32,057 nucleotides of DNA from Halanaerobiales bacterium (lineage in GTDB: Bacteria > Bacillota > Halanaerobiia > B1SED10-174), in the NCBI GenBank assembly GCA_003551905.1, contig PUNT01000084.1:1-32057 (forward strand), in the 5' to 3' direction. Every line of letters starts with the position of its first letter. Within the stretch, counting starts at the first letter, position 1. The translations under genes were made by a program, and so were the position numbers. The notes under the pieces were generated by a model. The model did not search any database and was not told where the DNA came from. It saw nothing but the letters and a program-made list of their open reading frames with translations. This document shows positions 29,162 to 32,057 of the stretch, piece by piece.

Positions 29162-29998
29162 CTACCGCTTTTTTGACTTACGGCGGCGCAAGATCATCCG
29201 GTCAGACTCCTTCTTGCGCTTCCTGGTCTTGTAACCTATTGTAGGTTTGCCCCACGGAGTAACAGGTTGACGTCCGGGAGGGGTTTTTCCTTCCCCTCCC
29301 CCATGGGGATGATCCACGGGGTTCATAACAGTTCCCCTGACTGCAGGTCTTTTGCCCAGCCAGCGCTGGCGCCCCGCTTTACCCAGAGAAATATTCTCAT
29401 GCTCTAAGTTGCCAACCCGGCCTATGGTGGCCCTGCACCTGAGATTGATCAATCTGTCTTCCCCTGAAGGCATGCGAATATGCGCATATTTTCCCTCTTT
29501 GGCCATGACCTGAGCTCCTGCACCAGCTGAACGGACCAGCTGTCCTCCCTTGCCGGGTTTGAGCTCAATGTTGTGGACAATGGCTCCAGCAGGAATATCT
29601 TGCAAGGGCAGAGCATTACCCGGCATAATATCAGCACCCGGACCGGACAATACTTTACTTCCCACCCGCAATTTATCTGGAGCCAGGATGTATCGCTTCT
29701 CACCATCAGCATAGTGGAGCAAAGCTATCCGGGCAGAACGGTTGGGATCGTATTCAATACTGACCACCTTGGCAGGAACTCCGTCTTTGTCACGCTTGAA
29801 ATCTATAATGCGATACCTGCGTCTATGCCCCCCACCCCGGCGTCTAACAGTAATATTGCCGAAGGTATTACGACCGGCTTTCCTGCGCAGAGGAGCTATG
29901 AGGCTCCTTTCCGGCTCTTTTTTCGTGAGCTCGGAAAAATCTGCAACTGTCATAAAACGCCGTCCTGCAGAGGTAGGCTTAAATTTTTTTACGGCCAT
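29162..29998 (-). CDS. rplB: 50S ribosomal protein L2
   Basis: [33 protein letters not shown]...[38 protein letters not shown]. Confidence 0.98.
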   Translation of the reverse strand: MAVKKFKPTSAGRRFMTVADFSELTKKEPERSLIAPLRRKAGRNTFGNITVRRRGGGHRRRYRIIDFKRDKDGVPAKVVSIEYDPNRSARIALLHYADGEKRYILAPDKLRVGSKVLSGPGADIMPGNALPLQDIPAGAIVHNIELKPGKGGQLVRSAGAGAQVMAKEGKYAHIRMPSGEDRLINLRCRATIGRVGNLEHENISLGKAGRQRWLGKRPAVRGTVMNPVDHPHGGGEGKTPPGRQPVTPWGKPTIGYKTRKRKKESDRMILRRRKSKKR

Positions 29999-30023
29999 GA
30001 TTCACCCTCCTTCTCACCATAAA

Positions 30024-30314
30024 CTACATTCCTTCATAAATCTCGATACTATCTCCTTCTGCCAGGCGCACCAGGGCTTTTTTAATCTGGGGAGTAATCC
30101 CCCGGAATATGCCCATGCTCTTTCTCCTGCCCGGCATTCTGGTGGTGTTAACATTAACTACCTTGACCTGGAAAACCTCTTCAACTGCCCTCTTGATTTC
30201 CGGTTTTGTTGCGTTTAGAGCAACCTGGAAGGTATAGGTGTTGTTTTTCTGGATCAGATCCATGGAGCGTTCAGAAATATGCGGCTTTATAATGATATCT
30301 CTAGGATCTTTCAT
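30024..30314 (-). CDS. rplW: 50S ribosomal protein L23
   Basis: MKDPRDIIIKPHISERSMDLIQKNNTYTFQVALNATKPEIKRAVEEVFQVKVVNVNT. Confidence 0.97.
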   Translation of the reverse strand: MKDPRDIIIKPHISERSMDLIQKNNTYTFQVALNATKPEIKRAVEEVFQVKVVNVNTTRMPGRRKSMGIFRGITPQIKKALVRLAEGDSIEIYEGM

Positions 30315-30940
30315 GAAGCATACACCTCCTCCATTCGACTGACTGCTTCTTTGGTAGCAATGATATATTCATTGTTGACAATGTCGAAAATATTAAGTGC
30401 TCGAGCAATGAGTATTTTAGTTCCGGGTATATTTCGGGCAGATTTATAGATGTTATCATCCTTTTCTCCGGTCAGTATGAGAACCTTCTCACCATTGATT
30501 TCAAGTTTTTTCAGGAGAGCATCCATTTCTTTTGTTTTGGGTTTTTCCAGTTCCAGATTATCCAGGATCAGCAATCTTCCTGCCTCCACCTTGGCTGTGA
30601 GTGCTGCTCTGATTGCCTGTCTTTTAACTTTCTTGGGCAGTCGGTTGCGGTAATCTTTCGGTTTGGGACCAAAAGTTATTCCTCCACCTACCCAGATGGG
30701 AGAGCGAATGCTGCCATGCCGGGCTCTACCGGTTCCTTTCTGCCGCCATGGTTTCCGGCCTCCTCCTTTAACTTCACTCCGGGTTTTAGTGGAGACAGTC
30801 CCCAGTCTCTTGGCTTCCAGCTGAGCTTTAACTGCTTCGTGAATGAGGCCAGGATTGACCTCTACAGCAAATACATCAGCTGATAATTGCATCTCTTCTA
30901 TCTCGTTGCCCCCCTGATCGAATACTGTCACTTTCGGCAT
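30311..30940 (-). CDS. rplD: 50S ribosomal protein L4
   Basis: RSEVKGGGRKPWRQKGTGRARHGSIRSPIWVGGGITFGPKPKDYR. Confidence 0.98.
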   Translation of the reverse strand: MPKVTVFDQGGNEIEEMQLSADVFAVEVNPGLIHEAVKAQLEAKRLGTVSTKTRSEVKGGGRKPWRQKGTGRARHGSIRSPIWVGGGITFGPKPKDYRNRLPKKVKRQAIRAALTAKVEAGRLLILDNLELEKPKTKEMDALLKKLEINGEKVLILTGEKDDNIYKSARNIPGTKILIARALNIFDIVNNEYIIATKEAVSRMEEVYAS

Positions 30941-30953
30941 GCTTTTCTCCTCC

Positions 30954-31583
30954 TTAACCCGCTTTTACTGCGTTGCGGATAGTAACCAGGCTTTTACGAG
31001 TTCCGGGTACCGAACCTTTTACCAGCAGGATATTTTCTTCCGGATCAACCTGAACTATTTCCAGGTTTTGAGTGGTAATACGCTGGCCTCCAGTCCGTCC
31101 TGGCAGTTTTTTCCCTTTAAAAACTCGGGCCGGGTCAGTAGAACCCAGTGAGCCAGGAATGCGGTAAGACCTGGACCCATGAGTTTTGGGTCCTCGTCTA
31201 AAATTCCACCTCTTAACTGTTCCCTGAAAGCCCTTGCCTTTAGAAGTTCCGGTTACATCCACCCTGTCTCCCTTCTGAAATATGTCGGCCTTTACTTCCT
31301 GGCCTATCTCATATTCCTGGGAATCTGCACCTCTTATCTCTACAAGCCACCTGTGAGGTTCAACACCTGCTTTGTCAAATTGCCCCTTATGAGGCTTATT
31401 AACCTTCTTTGCAGGGGAAAAGCCTACCACAATGGCTTCATAACCATCCCGCTTGTGAGTCTTTTTATCCACGACAACACAGGGGCCTGCTTGAATTACT
31501 GTCACAGGAATCAAACGCCCGTTTTCATCGAAAACTTGCGTCATACCAACTTTTTTCCCTATAATGCCTCTGGCCACTTTCAC
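30954..31583 (-). CDS. rplC: 50S ribosomal protein L3
   Basis: [37 protein letters not shown]...[26 protein letters not shown]. Confidence 0.98.
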   Translation of the reverse strand: MKVARGIIGKKVGMTQVFDENGRLIPVTVIQAGPCVVVDKKTHKRDGYEAIVVGFSPAKKVNKPHKGQFDKAGVEPHRWLVEIRGADSQEYEIGQEVKADIFQKGDRVDVTGTSKGKGFQGTVKRWNFRRGPKTHGSRSYRIPGSLGSTDPARVFKGKKLPGRTGGQRITTQNLEIVQVDPEENILLVKGSVPGTRKSLVTIRNAVKAG

Positions 31584-31609
31584 ACCTCCTAAAACCTACC
31601 TCCCGGGCT

Positions 31610-31921
31610 TTATAGCTTTATTTCAATGTTAACCCCGGCGGGCAAATCCAGGCGCATTAATGCCTCTACCGTTTTGGGGGTCGGGTTGAGAATATCGATG
31701 AGTCTCTTATGAGTTCTCATTTCAAATTGTTCCCGGGAATCTTTGTGGATGTGGGGTGAACGCAGAACAGTAAAAATTTCCTTCCGGGTTGGCAAAGGAA
31801 TTGGTCCTGCAACTTCCGCCCCGCTTTTTTTTGCTGTCTCTAATATTTTTAATGCTGATTGATCAAGAATTTGATGCTCATAAGCTTTTAGTTTGATTCT
31901 TATTTTCTCCTGTTCAGCCAA
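31610..31921 (-). CDS. rpsJ: 30S ribosomal protein S10 (TTG start)
   Basis: [71 protein letters not shown]; start codon reads TTG after GGAGGAGGG. Confidence 0.98.
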   Translation of the reverse strand: MAEQEKIRIKLKAYEHQILDQSALKILETAKKSGAEVAGPIPLPTRKEIFTVLRSPHIHKDSREQFEMRTHKRLIDILNPTPKTVEALMRLDLPAGVNIEIKL

Positions 31922-31937
31922 ATGTTTTCCCTCCTCC

Positions 31938-32057
31938 TACTCAAGAATCTCAGTAACAACTCCTGCGCCAACAGTTCTGCCGCCTTCCCTTACAGCAAAG
32001 CGCAATCCCTCTTCCATGGCTATGGGAGTGATGAGCTCGCAGTTCATTTCCACATTA
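31938..32057 (-). CDS. tuf: Elongation factor Tu, C-terminal fragment (5' part beyond the window)
   Basis: Translated by hand: [39 protein letters not shown]. Confidence 0.97.

Overview
The window is a bacterial chromosome segment, Firmicutes/Clostridia-like by gene content and order. Nearly every gene is on the minus strand. Reading in transcription direction (high to low coordinates) there are six blocks. (1) The end of tuf, then a contiguous S10-spc-alpha ribosomal cluster: rpsJ, rplC, rplD, rplW, rplB, rpsS, rplV, rpsC, rplP, rpmC, [85-aa extra gene], rpsQ, rplN, rplX, rplE, rpsN, rpsH, rplF, rplR, rpsE, rplO, secY, adk, map, KOW/L14e-like gene, infA, rpmJ, rpsM, rpsK, rpsD, rpoA, rplQ, then ecfA1, ecfA2, ecfT and truA. 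(2) rplM-rpsI with its own promoter, a leader hairpin and a terminator. (3) A tight four-gene unit: secreted TPR/Ig-like/FN3/discoidin protein, Memo-AMMECR1 fusion, AmmeMemoRadiSam radical SAM enzyme, and COG2403 (cyclic-2,3-diphosphoglycerate-synthetase-like) protein. It lies between two terminator-like hairpins. (4) tdh-kbl. (5) A lone plus-strand CPBP-family membrane protein. (6) cdaA-cdaR and a partial COG2509 FAD-dependent dehydrogenase. The most striking observation is the extra 85-aa gene between rpmC and rpsQ. It reads as a minimal archaeal/eukaryotic-type RNase P protein Rpp29 (Rnp1/Pop4), in the same L29-S17 position that rnp1 occupies in archaeal S10 operons. Secondary points are the absence of rpmD (L30) between rpsE and rplO, the four-gene AmmeMemoRadiSam unit, a CPBP homologue lacking canonical catalytic residues, and a single-domain CdaR.
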